This document shows, piece after piece, positions 44,544-53,141 of a stretch of 64,000 nt of DNA. Position 1 is the first letter of the stretch. The number at the start of each line of letters is the position of its first letter. This DNA is from Gp6-AA40 sp035647075 (GTDB lineage Bacteria > Acidobacteriota > Vicinamibacteria > Vicinamibacterales > UBA2999), in assembly GCA_035647075.1 (NCBI GenBank), contig DASROF010000173.1, positions 1 to 64,000 on the forward strand, written 5' to 3'. The notes beneath the pieces are model-generated. The model had not been told where the DNA came from. It searched no databases and saw nothing but the letters and a program-made list of their open reading frames with translations. The translations under genes and the position numbers were made by a program.

Positions 44544-45803
44544 CTACTCGACCTTGGCGACCTGCGCGCCCAGCGAGACCAGCCGTTGCACGACGTTGCT
44601 GTAGCCGCGCTCGACGGTCTCGAGCGGCGCGACGCGGGTTTGGCCCTCCGCCGCAAGACCGGCCGCAATCAACGACATCCCGGATCGCAGGTCGCGACTG
44701 TCCAGGATTCGCCCTCCGCGCAGACGCGTCGGCCCTGTGACGATGATGCGATGGGCATCGGCAAGGAACATATCAGCGCCCATGCCGCTCATCTGCTCGA
44801 GTGCGAAAAGCCGCAGCTCGTACATCCAGTCGTGGACGAGCGTTCGGCCTACTGACTGCGTGGCCAATACCGTCACCAGGCTGACGAGGTCACTCGGAAA
44901 GGCCGGCCACAACCCGGTCGTGATTCGACGGACCGCGCGTGGCTTCGACGGCTTCACCGTGAACACGCCATCGCGCATCCCGCACTCGACGTTCATCCGC
45001 TTCAGCACCGACGCGACGACTTCGATGTCCTCGTCGCGGGCGCCTTCGATGGCGATCTCTCCGCCGGTAATGGCCGCAACGACCGCCCAGCTGCCCGCTT
45101 CAATGTAGTCGCCACCAAGGCATTGCTGTGCGCCCGCGAGCTTGCCGACCCCTTGGACGCGCAGCCTGGAACTGCCGATGCCCGACACTTCGGCGCCCAT
45201 CTTCGTGAGGAACTCACACAGTTCGACCACGTGCGGCTCTGTCGCCGCATTGCGGATTTCGGTCAGCCCCACCGCTGACGCCGCCGCCAGCAGCACGGTC
45301 TCTGTCCCGGTCACCGACGCCTCTTCCAGGTACATCGACGCCGATTTCAGGCCATCCGGAGCGTGCAGAGCGTGGTCAGGCCCGCCGTCGTCGTGCGCGC
45401 CCATCGCCAGCAACGCCTCGATGTGTGTGGAAATCGTACGGCGTGCCGGAAAATCTCCGCCGGGCGGGGCGATGTGAGCCCTGCCGGTCCGCGCCAGCAG
45501 CGGGCCGAGCAGAAGCACTGAGCCGCGTAGACGGCCGACAAGTGAGCGGTCGGGCACGTGCGTGCGAATAGACGGCGTCCGGACACGCAGCGTCGTGGTG
45601 CCAATGCCTTCGACCTCGGCGCCGATGTCCAGCAGCAGGCGCGCCATCACCTCGACATCGCCGATTCGCGGGACGTTCGTGAGGACACATTCCTGGTCCG
45701 TCAGCAGACACGCCGCGAGCAACGGGAGCGCGGCGTTCTTGTTGCCCTCGACGGACACGCGGCCTTCCAGCCGGTGGCCGCCTTCGATCAGAAGACTCGA
45801 CAT
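44544..45803 (-). CDS. murA: UDP-GlcNAc 1-carboxyvinyltransferase (MurA-like) with Asp in place of catalytic Cys
   Basis: First committed step of peptidoglycan synthesis: adds enolpyruvate from PEP to UDP-GlcNAc. 419 aa, family length, two-lobe EPSP-synthase fold. GNKNAALP (Lys22), RLRGSVLLLGPLLAR, GGDYIEAGSW and FPSDLVSL (catalytic Asp) are present. The active-site loop reads PGGDFPARR instead of PGGCAIGxR: Asp117 takes the place of Cys115. The ENRF motif is also altered (ELRLF). Such Asp variants are insensitive to fosfomycin in other bacteria. The changes could also mean a MurA paralogue. Last gene of the recycling operon. Confidence 0.85.
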   Translation of the reverse strand: MSSLLIEGGHRLEGRVSVEGNKNAALPLLAACLLTDQECVLTNVPRIGDVEVMARLLLDIGAEVEGIGTTTLRVRTPSIRTHVPDRSLVGRLRGSVLLLGPLLARTGRAHIAPPGGDFPARRTISTHIEALLAMGAHDDGGPDHALHAPDGLKSASMYLEEASVTGTETVLLAAASAVGLTEIRNAATEPHVVELCEFLTKMGAEVSGIGSSRLRVQGVGKLAGAQQCLGGDYIEAGSWAVVAAITGGEIAIEGARDEDIEVVASVLKRMNVECGMRDGVFTVKPSKPRAVRRITTGLWPAFPSDLVSLVTVLATQSVGRTLVHDWMYELRLFALEQMSGMGADMFLADAHRIIVTGPTRLRGGRILDSRDLRSGMSLIAAGLAAEGQTRVAPLETVERGYSNVVQRLVSLGAQVAKVE

Positions 45804-45834
45804 CGTCGCACCTTCGCCGTCCGTTCACACACGT

Positions 45835-45864
45835 CCCGGTTCTCGCTTCCGGGTTCGTGTTCTT
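45835..45864 (+). repeat. dispersed GC-rich word repeat, copy A (murB-murA gap)
   Basis: 30 bases that match 52050-52079 with about five mismatches, in the same orientation. It sits in the 92-base gap between murB and murA, so it would be part of any murA leader. Confidence 0.6.
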
Positions 45865-45895
45865 CGTTTTGCTACAACGTTCAGTATTAGGGGTT

Positions 45896-46972
45896 CTACG
45901 ACTGCAGAAACTCAAGATCATCGTCGCGGCCAAAGCCGACGAATACCGGCTCGGGCCGGAGACTGATGCCAAATCGATCCAGCACGCCGCGCTTGATTCG
46001 CGTTGCAAATCTCAGCACATCACGTGCTGTTGCGCCACCACGATTGATCAGCGCCAGTGTATGTTTGCTCGAAATCCCGACCGCTCCATCCACTTCGCCG
46101 CGACGAAAGCCCGAACGCTCGATCAGCCATGCGGCCGGCAGCTTGACTCGACCGGAGTCGACCGGAAACGCTGGCGGCGGGCCGTCTGCGGCTGCGGCCA
46201 CTCGGTCATGCTCGTGTCCGTCGACGATCGGGTTCATGAAGAACGATCCGACGCTGCGCGTATCCGGATCGTTCTCGTCCAGCACCATGCCCTTCCGACG
46301 GCGGACCGCAAGCACGGCGTCGCGTACGTCGGCCACGCCCGGAGACGTCGCACCTCGACGAGACAAATAGTCCACGACGTCCGGATACGTGGTCGTGGGC
46401 GCCGAGGCCCGCAATCGAAACGTCACGTCACAGACGACGAAGCGGCCGGCGTCGGACTTCTTGAAGCGGCTCGTCCGATACGCAAACCCGCAGTCGGCAC
46501 CCGTCAGGATGTCCATCGCACGTGTCTGGCGGTCGTACACCGTCAGTCGATGGATGCTCCCGGCCACCTCCTGGCCGTATGCGCCGACGTTTTGAATCGG
46601 TGTCCCACCCACGGTGCCCGGAATCCCCGACAGACACTCGAGGCCCGCCAGGCCACGATCAACGCATTCCGCGACCGTCGCATCCCACACCTCACCCGCT
46701 CCGGCCGTCACGAGGCTGTCATCTTCATCCGTCACGTATCTCCGGCCACCGATGTCGAGATGCAGGACCAGACCATCGAATCCCGTGTCGGCAATCACCA
46801 GATTGCTGCCGCCGCCCAGCACGAACAGCGAAACACCCCGGTCCTCACTCCACCGATGGGCGCGCTGCACATCGTCGACGCTCCTGGCTGTCAGCAGCCA
46901 CCGGGCCGCGCCGCCGATTCGCAGAGTGGTAAAGGCGGCCAGCGGCACTGCAGAACGAACAGCCGCGGGCAC
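45896..46972 (-). CDS. murB: UDP-N-acetylenolpyruvoylglucosamine reductase
   Basis: FAD enzyme that reduces the MurA product to UDP-MurNAc. I start it at GTG 46972, which overlaps the previous stop (TAATGTG), giving 358 aa; a longer frame would run into the upstream gene. Motifs: TTLRIGG, VLGGGSNLV, LSGIPGTVGGTPIQNVGAYGQEV (E. coli type), YRTSRFK (catalytic Arg), SVGSFFMNP (proton-donor Ser) and RPEPVFVG near the C-terminus (catalytic Glu). 92 bases separate it from murA. Confidence 0.94.
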   Translation of the reverse strand: MPAAVRSAVPLAAFTTLRIGGAARWLLTARSVDDVQRAHRWSEDRGVSLFVLGGGSNLVIADTGFDGLVLHLDIGGRRYVTDEDDSLVTAGAGEVWDATVAECVDRGLAGLECLSGIPGTVGGTPIQNVGAYGQEVAGSIHRLTVYDRQTRAMDILTGADCGFAYRTSRFKKSDAGRFVVCDVTFRLRASAPTTTYPDVVDYLSRRGATSPGVADVRDAVLAVRRRKGMVLDENDPDTRSVGSFFMNPIVDGHEHDRVAAAADGPPPAFPVDSGRVKLPAAWLIERSGFRRGEVDGAVGISSKHTLALINRGGATARDVLRFATRIKRGVLDRFGISLRPEPVFVGFGRDDDLEFLQS

Positions 46973-46973
46973 A

Positions 46974-48602
46974 TTACTCGAATGCAAGGAGCCTGGCTTC
47001 CTGTGCAACAAGCGCCGACAGCGCCTCGCCACGTGAACATACCCGAAACTCAATCCAGTCGCCGGGTGCCAACTGCGCAACAAGCGGGACATCGGCGGAG
47101 ATCACGACGGCCAGTTGTGGATAACCTCCCGTCGTCTGACGGTCGGCCATCAAGAGGATCGGCTCGCCCGACGATGGCACCTGAATGGCGCCCACGAACG
47201 CGGCGTCGGAAATCATCTCGTGATCTGCGAGGCGGGGAATCTGGCCGCCTTGCAGGCGGTATCCCATCCGACTCGACTGTGACGAGACGATGAAGCGAGT
47301 TCGCTCGAGGGCATCCAGCGCCTCTGGCGGAAAGTGCTCGATCTGCGGCCCGGGGATAACACGCACTCGCGCCCCGCCGCCACGAACGTACGCGGTCGCC
47401 TCTGGTGTTGGCCGACGTCGCCCAACGACCGGTCCCGAACCGCCAAGGCCAAGTCGATCGCCCTGCATGAGCGCACGACCATTCCATCCACCCATCCGCG
47501 TCAGCACATGGGTGGACCGGCTTTCGAGCACACGAGGCACGTCGATCCCACCGTCCATCGCCACATAGGCCCTGGCCCCGAACACACGGTTCGCGAAACG
47601 AAGCACGCCTCCCGCCGGGCAGGCCACCGCTGCGCAGTGCGGCACGCGTGCGCCGTCAAGAGTGGCGCCCAGATCGGCACCGGCAACGGCGAATGTGGTT
47701 CGCTGTTCAAAGCGCAGTTTCGGCCCGGCCAGCGTGGCTTCGAGGACCGCCGCGCCAGGCGCATTGCCGACGAGCGCGTTCGCAGTCCGGTACGCGACCC
47801 AATCCATCGCGCCGCACACTGGCACGCCGCTCGACTGATGGCCCCAGCGACCGCTGTCCTGCACGGTTGTCAACAGTCCCGGGTCGATGATGCTGATCGA
47901 CCGCGCGGCCGTTACCGACTGCGCCCCGGGCCGCACGCTGGCGATGTCGGGGCCTACCCCGTGCGGCTCCGCGCGGAATCGCACGGAATCACCAGGCGCG
48001 AGTAAAGCGGCGGGCCATTGTGTCGCGTCGAACATCCGCGTGCTCGTGTGGCCGATGATCTGCCATCCGCCGGGAGAATCGGAGGGGTACACCGCCGTCT
48101 GGCCCCCAGCGATGCCAACCGATCCGGCGCGAACCCGTTGACGGGGAGACGCCTTCCTCGGCGCCGCGATCGATGGATCCACGGTTCCAAGATAGGCAAA
48201 GCCAGGAAGGAAGCCGAGCATGAATACCCGGTACGAGCGATCGCCATGTCGATTGATCACGTCCTCGCTGCTCAACCCGCCGAACGCAGCAACCTCAGGC
48301 AGGTCCGGTCCCCACTGTCCTCCGTACTCGACCGGAATCTCGATTGATCGTCCTTCGACCGGCGAGATAGTCGCTGCAGAGGCGCGCTCGAGGCTCGCGT
48401 GCACGTCGCGAATATCTGTCACGAGTGGATCGAAATAGATCGCGACAGACCGGTACGTCGAGACAACGTCGCGGACACCCGGTATCACGTCGTCGCGCAC
48501 CGCGGCGGCGATGGCAATAGCGCGGGCATTGACCTGATCGTCGATGACCGGCTCAAGTTCCAGCAACACCGCCGAGTCGCCGGCTTCCTTAATCGCCGAC
48601 AC
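46974..48602 (-). CDS. 5-oxoprolinase subunits B and C fused (PxpB-PxpC, formerly KipI-KipA)
   Basis: 542 aa from GTG 48602, overlapping the mpl end by 14 bases. Residues 1-215 are the PxpB/KipI part (AGDSAVLLELEP; EIPVEYGGQWGPDLPEVAAF; MLGFLPGFAYLGTVD; AGSVGIAGGQTAVYP). Residues about 225-542 are PxpC/KipA (IIDPGLLTTVQDSGRWGHQSSGVPVCGAMD; GIDVP; VIPGPQ; DRQTTGGYP). PxpABC hydrolyses 5-oxo-L-proline with ATP; fused B-C forms are known. PxpA (LamB/YcsF) is not in the window. Its place inside a peptidoglycan recycling operon is unusual. Confidence 0.9.
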   Translation of the reverse strand: MSAIKEAGDSAVLLELEPVIDDQVNARAIAIAAAVRDDVIPGVRDVVSTYRSVAIYFDPLVTDIRDVHASLERASAATISPVEGRSIEIPVEYGGQWGPDLPEVAAFGGLSSEDVINRHGDRSYRVFMLGFLPGFAYLGTVDPSIAAPRKASPRQRVRAGSVGIAGGQTAVYPSDSPGGWQIIGHTSTRMFDATQWPAALLAPGDSVRFRAEPHGVGPDIASVRPGAQSVTAARSISIIDPGLLTTVQDSGRWGHQSSGVPVCGAMDWVAYRTANALVGNAPGAAVLEATLAGPKLRFEQRTTFAVAGADLGATLDGARVPHCAAVACPAGGVLRFANRVFGARAYVAMDGGIDVPRVLESRSTHVLTRMGGWNGRALMQGDRLGLGGSGPVVGRRRPTPEATAYVRGGGARVRVIPGPQIEHFPPEALDALERTRFIVSSQSSRMGYRLQGGQIPRLADHEMISDAAFVGAIQVPSSGEPILLMADRQTTGGYPQLAVVISADVPLVAQLAPGDWIEFRVCSRGEALSALVAQEARLLAFE

Positions 48603-50028
48603 GGTCCTGGAGCGCCCGGAGCAGCGTCCGATGAATGCCGCCGAACCCACCGTTGGACATGAGCACGACGACATCCCCATCGCGATGCTCGCGCACGATG
48701 GTCGAGACGATGTCCTCGTTATTCGGAAGGTGGCGCGCCCGCTTCCCCTGCGCTCGCAGATCCGATACGAGCCGATCGCTATCCAGACGATCAGCTTCCG
48801 GCAGAGACGACCGGAACACTGCGGCAAGAATCACTTCGTCCGCGGCAGCAAACGCCGCCGCAAAAGCATCCTGGAACACACGGCGGCACGACGACGCGGA
48901 GCGTGGCTCGAAGACGGCCCAGATGCGTCGATCCGGATATCCGTTCCTCAGCGCCGAGAGCGTCTCATAGACCGCCGTCGGGTGATGCGCGAAGTCGTCA
49001 AGGATCGTAACTCCGCGCGCCACTCCCACGATTTCGAGGCGACGCTTGATGCCCTGGAACAGGCGCAGGCCGTCGGCAAGCTGGTCCGGCCCCATGCCTG
49101 CCCTCGCGCCAACCGCGATCGCAGCCAGCGCATTGCGAACGTTGTGGACGCCGAGCAGAGGTGACTCGAAGGTACCATACGGTTCGCCGTGACGCCGAAC
49201 GTCGAATCGCGTCTGGCCATCGCGCGTGCGGAGATCGTGCGCCTGCCAGGTGACGCCATCAGCCAACCCGAACGTTTCGACCGGGCTGACGGCTGTGGCT
49301 TCCAGCGCTGCGGCATCAGGGCTGTCCGCACCAAGCAGCAGCAATCCCGTACGCGGGACGAGATTGGCCAGCCGCCGGAAGGCAAGGCGGACCTCGTCGA
49401 GATTGGCGTAGATATCCGCGTGGTCGAACTCGATGTTGTTGATGATCGCGATATCGGGCAGGTACTTGAGGAACTTCGCCGTCTTGTCGAAGAACGCGCT
49501 GTCGTACTCGTCGCCCTCGATGACGAAATGTCGCCCCGACCCGACGCGATAGCTCGATCCGCCAGCACCAAAGTTCAATGCGATGCCGCCGACGAGCACG
49601 GTCGGATCGAGCTTGCCGTGTGTCAACAGCCAGGCGGTGAGCGACGTCGTGGTCGTCTTGCCGTGCGTTCCGGCTACAACGACCGACTCGGCGCCCCACA
49701 GAAACTGGTCGCGAATGACTTCGGGCAGCGAGCAGTACCGAATCTTCCGTTCCAGCACCGCTTCGAGCTCAGGATTCCCGCGCGAGATCGCGTTGCCGAC
49801 AACCACCAGGTCCAGATCGGCCGTAATGTGTGCGGCGTCATAGCCGCTGAACGTATGAATGTGCTCGGCCGCCAGGAAGTCGCTCATCGGCGGATAGACG
49901 TTCTGATCCGATCCGCGAACGTCATGACCGCGGCTCTTCAACAGCGCCGCCAGCGTCGCCATGGCGGTTCCACACACGCCGATCAGATAGATCCGCTGAC
50001 GATCAGCCAACGGCGGCTTCCTCGACAA
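48589..50028 (-). CDS. mpl: UDP-MurNAc : L-Ala-gamma-D-Glu-mDAP ligase (Mpl)
   Basis: Recycling ligase that joins recovered tripeptide to UDP-MurNAc. 479 aa Mur-ligase fold. Mpl rather than MurC is shown by IYLIGVCGTAMATLAALL, GSDQNVYPPMSDFL, GNAISRGNPELEAVL, VIEGDEYDSAFFDK and NNIEFDHADIY. The P-loop is AGTHGKTTTT. ATG 50028 overlaps ldcA by 26 bases. TTG 50010 has GAGGAAG eight bases upstream and would also keep the Rossmann start intact, so the true start may be there. MurC itself is not in the window. Confidence 0.9.
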   Translation of the reverse strand: MSRKPPLADRQRIYLIGVCGTAMATLAALLKSRGHDVRGSDQNVYPPMSDFLAAEHIHTFSGYDAAHITADLDLVVVGNAISRGNPELEAVLERKIRYCSLPEVIRDQFLWGAESVVVAGTHGKTTTTSLTAWLLTHGKLDPTVLVGGIALNFGAGGSSYRVGSGRHFVIEGDEYDSAFFDKTAKFLKYLPDIAIINNIEFDHADIYANLDEVRLAFRRLANLVPRTGLLLLGADSPDAAALEATAVSPVETFGLADGVTWQAHDLRTRDGQTRFDVRRHGEPYGTFESPLLGVHNVRNALAAIAVGARAGMGPDQLADGLRLFQGIKRRLEIVGVARGVTILDDFAHHPTAVYETLSALRNGYPDRRIWAVFEPRSASSCRRVFQDAFAAAFAAADEVILAAVFRSSLPEADRLDSDRLVSDLRAQGKRARHLPNNEDIVSTIVREHRDGDVVVLMSNGGFGGIHRTLLRALQDRVGD

Positions 50029-50932
50029 GAAGCGATGGACGCGGATGTGTCGTCAGGCGCACGGCGACGCCGAGCGGCAGGGTCCAGCATGGTCCGGAGG
50101 TGTGCCCTGAGGGGAATCCGTAAACAACCGGACCGTGAAAGCCCTTCGTGAGCCGCTGAATCACGGCGCGTGCCGTCACTGCACCACCGGGCTCGTCGCA
50201 CGATCGCATTTCCCCGAACACCAGGCCTGAGGCGCGCTCGAGCACCCCGCTCAGGCGCAGCTGGGTCAGCATGCGGTCGATGCGATACGGTCGCTCGCCC
50301 ACGTCCTCGATGAAGAGAATCGACCGCGCTGGAGGGTCGAAGGCGTACGGCGTGCCCAGCGACGACACCAGGGTTGTCAGGGTCCCACCATGCAGAGGTC
50401 CAACTGTCTCGCCGGATTGAAGAACCACAAGACCGTCGGGGGCCAGGCTGATCCCTGCTCCGCCGCTGGCCAGTGCCATGAACGAGGCTTCGTCGTACCC
50501 CGCCGACCCACGTGAGAGCCGTCGATCCAGCATCGGACCATGGAGGGCGGTAATCGCACACTGACAGGTCAACCACGACAGGATCGACGTGTTATCGCTG
50601 TAGCCGATGAACAGCTTGGGTGTGGCGCAGATCACGTCCCGATCCAGGAACGGCACCACGTGGACGCTGCCGTACCCTCCCCGCGTCGCAATCAGCGCGC
50701 GGACATCCGGATCGCGCCAGTAGCGCAGGAAAGCACCGGCGCGCGATTCAGCGGTGCCTGCCAGATACCCGGCCTCACGCGCAAATACGGTCTCGTCGTA
50801 GACGGGAACAAACCCGAGCCGGCGCAGCTCCGCAACACCAGCGTCGAACTCCTCTCGAGCGAAAGCGCTTGCCGGCGACACGACGGCGATCCGGTCGCCG
50901 CGTTTCAGGGCGGGTGGGAGACGGCGGCTCAC
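50003..50932 (-). CDS. ldcA: muramoyltetrapeptide (LD-) carboxypeptidase
   Basis: Cytoplasmic S66 serine peptidase that trims the terminal D-Ala from recycled tetrapeptides, giving the tripeptide used by Mpl. I start at GTG 50932, which overlaps the nagZ stop (GTGA), for 309 aa. The upstream Arg/Ala-rich frame is not protein-like. Motifs: GDRIAVVSPAS, ATRGGYGSVHVVPFLD, IGYSDNTSIL (nucleophile Ser), LFIEDVGERPYRIDRML (Glu) and YGFPSGHTS (His). Confidence 0.92.
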   Translation of the reverse strand: MSRRLPPALKRGDRIAVVSPASAFAREEFDAGVAELRRLGFVPVYDETVFAREAGYLAGTAESRAGAFLRYWRDPDVRALIATRGGYGSVHVVPFLDRDVICATPKLFIGYSDNTSILSWLTCQCAITALHGPMLDRRLSRGSAGYDEASFMALASGGAGISLAPDGLVVLQSGETVGPLHGGTLTTLVSSLGTPYAFDPPARSILFIEDVGERPYRIDRMLTQLRLSGVLERASGLVFGEMRSCDEPGGAVTARAVIQRLTKGFHGPVVYGFPSGHTSGPCWTLPLGVAVRLTTHPRPSLLVEEAAVG

Positions 50933-52017
50933 AGGAAGCGGGACATCTCCTCCGCGATGCGCTGATGCGCATCGCAGCCCAGCACGTGCTGCAGCCGCGG
51001 CGCGCGCCCCGTTCCGACCGGCGCGGCGAGAAACCGTTCTTTCGCCTGCCGCAGACGCTTCAGCGCGTCTTCGATCCGCTTGTACGGGATGCGGCCCTGC
51101 TCGACGGCATGGACCAACGCTTCGAGCGTCACTGCTTGCACTTCTACATCGCCGCTGCAAATCAGTAAGGCATCACAGCCGGCGCCGATGGCCTGAACCG
51201 CCGCTTCTGGAACGGAGTACGACGCCGCGATCGCCTTCATCTCGAGATCGTCGCTCAGGATCACCCCCGCGTAGCCGAGCTCGTCCCGCAAGATGCCCTG
51301 CACGATCTTCGGTGACAGCGTGGCGGGCCTCTCTTCGTCCAGGGACGGAACGAGCACGTGCGCGGTCATGATGAACGCCACGTCCGCTTTGATGGCGTCG
51401 CGGAACGGAACGCACTCAACCCGCCGAATGCGGTCGGGTGGATGCTCAACGAGCGGCAACTCCAGATGTGAATCCACCGAGGTGTCGCCATGCCCGGGGA
51501 AATGCTTGCCGCATGCCGCCACACCGTGTTCCTGCAGGCCGCGGACGATGGCCACGCCAAGGCGTCCGACAAGGTCCGCAGTGTCCGCGAGCGCACGATC
51601 GCCAATGACTGGATTCTTGGGATTGGTGTGGATGTCGAGGACCGGGGCGTAGTCGAGCGTGATGCCCACTGCCCGCAATTCCGCAGCGAGCGCGGCGGCG
51701 AAGCGCGAGGCCAGCTCGACGCTCCCACTTCGTCCCAGCACCGCCATCGGCGGCCATTCGGTAAACGGCTTTCGCAGCCGGGCAACGCGGCCTCCTTCCT
51801 GGTCTACGCCCACCCACAGTGGCAGCTCCGCCGCGAGCGCCTGGAGGTCGATCGAGAGCTCGGCTACCTGGTCAGGGGCCTCGATATTGCGCGCGAAGAT
51901 GGTCACGCCGCCGAGTGAGAACTCGCGTGCGAGCGAACGAATTTCGGGTGAGAGAACGGGACCAGCGAGACTTCCGATCAGCAGTTGACCGATCTCGTGG
52001 CGGATGGCCGAAGGCAC
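50929..52017 (-). CDS. nagZ: beta-N-acetylhexosaminidase NagZ (GH3)
   Basis: Removes GlcNAc from recycled GlcNAc-anhMurNAc peptides. 362 aa cytoplasmic TIM barrel. Family motifs: GVDQEGGRVARL, KHFPGHGDTSVDSH (catalytic loop), MTAHVLVPSLD, GVILSDDLEMKAI (nucleophile Asp). The C-terminal 60 residues have a coiled/helical extension. First gene of the recycling operon, translationally coupled to ldcA. Confidence 0.94.
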   Translation of the reverse strand: MPSAIRHEIGQLLIGSLAGPVLSPEIRSLAREFSLGGVTIFARNIEAPDQVAELSIDLQALAAELPLWVGVDQEGGRVARLRKPFTEWPPMAVLGRSGSVELASRFAAALAAELRAVGITLDYAPVLDIHTNPKNPVIGDRALADTADLVGRLGVAIVRGLQEHGVAACGKHFPGHGDTSVDSHLELPLVEHPPDRIRRVECVPFRDAIKADVAFIMTAHVLVPSLDEERPATLSPKIVQGILRDELGYAGVILSDDLEMKAIAASYSVPEAAVQAIGAGCDALLICSGDVEVQAVTLEALVHAVEQGRIPYKRIEDALKRLRQAKERFLAAPVGTGRAPRLQHVLGCDAHQRIAEEMSRFL

Positions 52018-52044
52018 GAAGACATTATAGAGAACCGCTGTTCA

Positions 52045-52130
52045 GTCTTCCGGGTTCTCAGTTCCGGGTTCGTGCTCCTGGTTGGTGTTCGGGGTTCGGG
52101 GTTTCGGGGTTCCTGGTTCGGCCGAACAGC
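52045..52130. repeat. dispersed GC-rich word repeat, copy B (nagZ upstream region)
   Basis: The gap between nagZ and the GHMP kinase holds a 30-base match (52050-52079) to the repeat at 45835, followed by further TTCGGGGTTC-type words up to about 52130. Copies A and B bracket the nagZ-murB block in direct orientation. Confidence 0.6.
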
Positions 52131-52137
52131 GGGGTTC

Positions 52138-52143
52138 TATAAT
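52138..52143 (+). promoter_or_regulatory. consensus -10 box before the GHMP kinase gene
   Basis: TATAAT ends 8 bases before the GTG at 52152, so the mRNA would have a leader of 0-2 bases. No good -35 is found because the repeat words occupy that area. Confidence 0.5.
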
Positions 52144-52151
52144 GCGTCCCC

Positions 52152-53141
52152 GTGACTATCGCGACCTCTGCCCCGACACGGATCGATCTCGCGGGGGGCA
52201 CGATCGACATCTGGCCTCTCTACCTTTTCCACCCTGGGGCCCAGACCCTCAATGCGGCGATCAGTCTTCGCGCGACGGTGCGCCTTTCCACCCGATCAGA
52301 CGACCTGATCGTCATCCAGTCGGAGGATACGTCCACCACGGTCGAGGCGGGACGCTGGCAGGACCTCCGGTCTGAGCGCAAGCTCCGGCTGCTCTCCCTG
52401 CTCGTGTACTTCTTCGAAGGACACGGCATCACGCTGACGACCAACAGCGCATCGCCGGCGGGGGCGGGCATCGCAGGATCCTCAGCAATGAACGTCGCCG
52501 TCTGCGCGGCACTGGCAGATTGGCGGCGAATCCATTACGAGCCGGAGGCGCTGCTGCAAATCGCCATGAACGTCGAGGCCCAGGCGATCAATGTGCCGAC
52601 TGGACTGCAGGACTACCGGCCGGCCCTCTATGGTGGGATTGCGGCCCTCGAGCTCGAAGTGGACGGCGTACGGCGGGTGCCCCTTGACGTTGACCTGAAG
52701 GAACTCCAACGCCGGATCGTTCTCTGCTACACGGGTGAGCCACGGAATTCCGGAACAAACAATTGGGACATCACGAAGAAGCACATCGACGGCGACCCTC
52801 ACATCTTCGACTGCTTCGAGCGCATCCGGGACACGGCTGCGACAATGCGGACGGCGCTGACGCGTGACGACTGGGATGGCGTGGGAACCGCTATCGCCGA
52901 CGAGTGGGAAAACAGAAAGAGACTGTCGCCGGGGGTGACCACCCCGGGCATCGAGCGGCTGATCACCCGCGCGGCTCAGGCTGGCGCGACGGCGGCAAAA
53001 GTATGCGGCGCCGGGGGCGGCGGCTGTCTGTTCTGCTATGGCCCTCCCGACCGTCGGGCCGACATCGCTGAGGCGCTTGGCGCCGGCGGCGCCACGATCC
53101 TGGATTACTCGTTCGAGCAGCACGGGCTGCTGCGTGGATAA
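52152..53141 (+). CDS. GHMP family sugar kinase (HddA-like)
   Basis: 329 aa, GTG start. Opening APTRIDLAGGTIDIWPLY resembles the sugar-binding start of D-glycero-D-manno-heptose-7-phosphate kinase and related enzymes. The ATP loop reads PAGAGIAGSSAMNVAVCAAL and the C-terminal GHMP motif is KVCGAGGGGCLFCY. Substrate not certain: heptose phosphate, fucose-type or another sugar. It is next to the recycling operon but on the opposite strand. Its stop overlaps polX by 8 bases. Confidence 0.8.
   Translation: MTIATSAPTRIDLAGGTIDIWPLYLFHPGAQTLNAAISLRATVRLSTRSDDLIVIQSEDTSTTVEAGRWQDLRSERKLRLLSLLVYFFEGHGITLTTNSASPAGAGIAGSSAMNVAVCAALADWRRIHYEPEALLQIAMNVEAQAINVPTGLQDYRPALYGGIAALELEVDGVRRVPLDVDLKELQRRIVLCYTGEPRNSGTNNWDITKKHIDGDPHIFDCFERIRDTAATMRTALTRDDWDGVGTAIADEWENRKRLSPGVTTPGIERLITRAAQAGATAAKVCGAGGGGCLFCYGPPDRRADIAEALGAGGATILDYSFEQHGLLRG

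Noticed and set aside
46973..47092. Longer murB start at ATG 47092
   Set aside because: It would overlap the end of pxpBC by about 120 bases. GTG 46972 overlaps only the stop, and the MurB fold starts after it.
48589..50028. MurC (UDP-MurNAc-L-alanine ligase)
   Set aside because: Several diagnostic stretches match Mpl rather than MurC.
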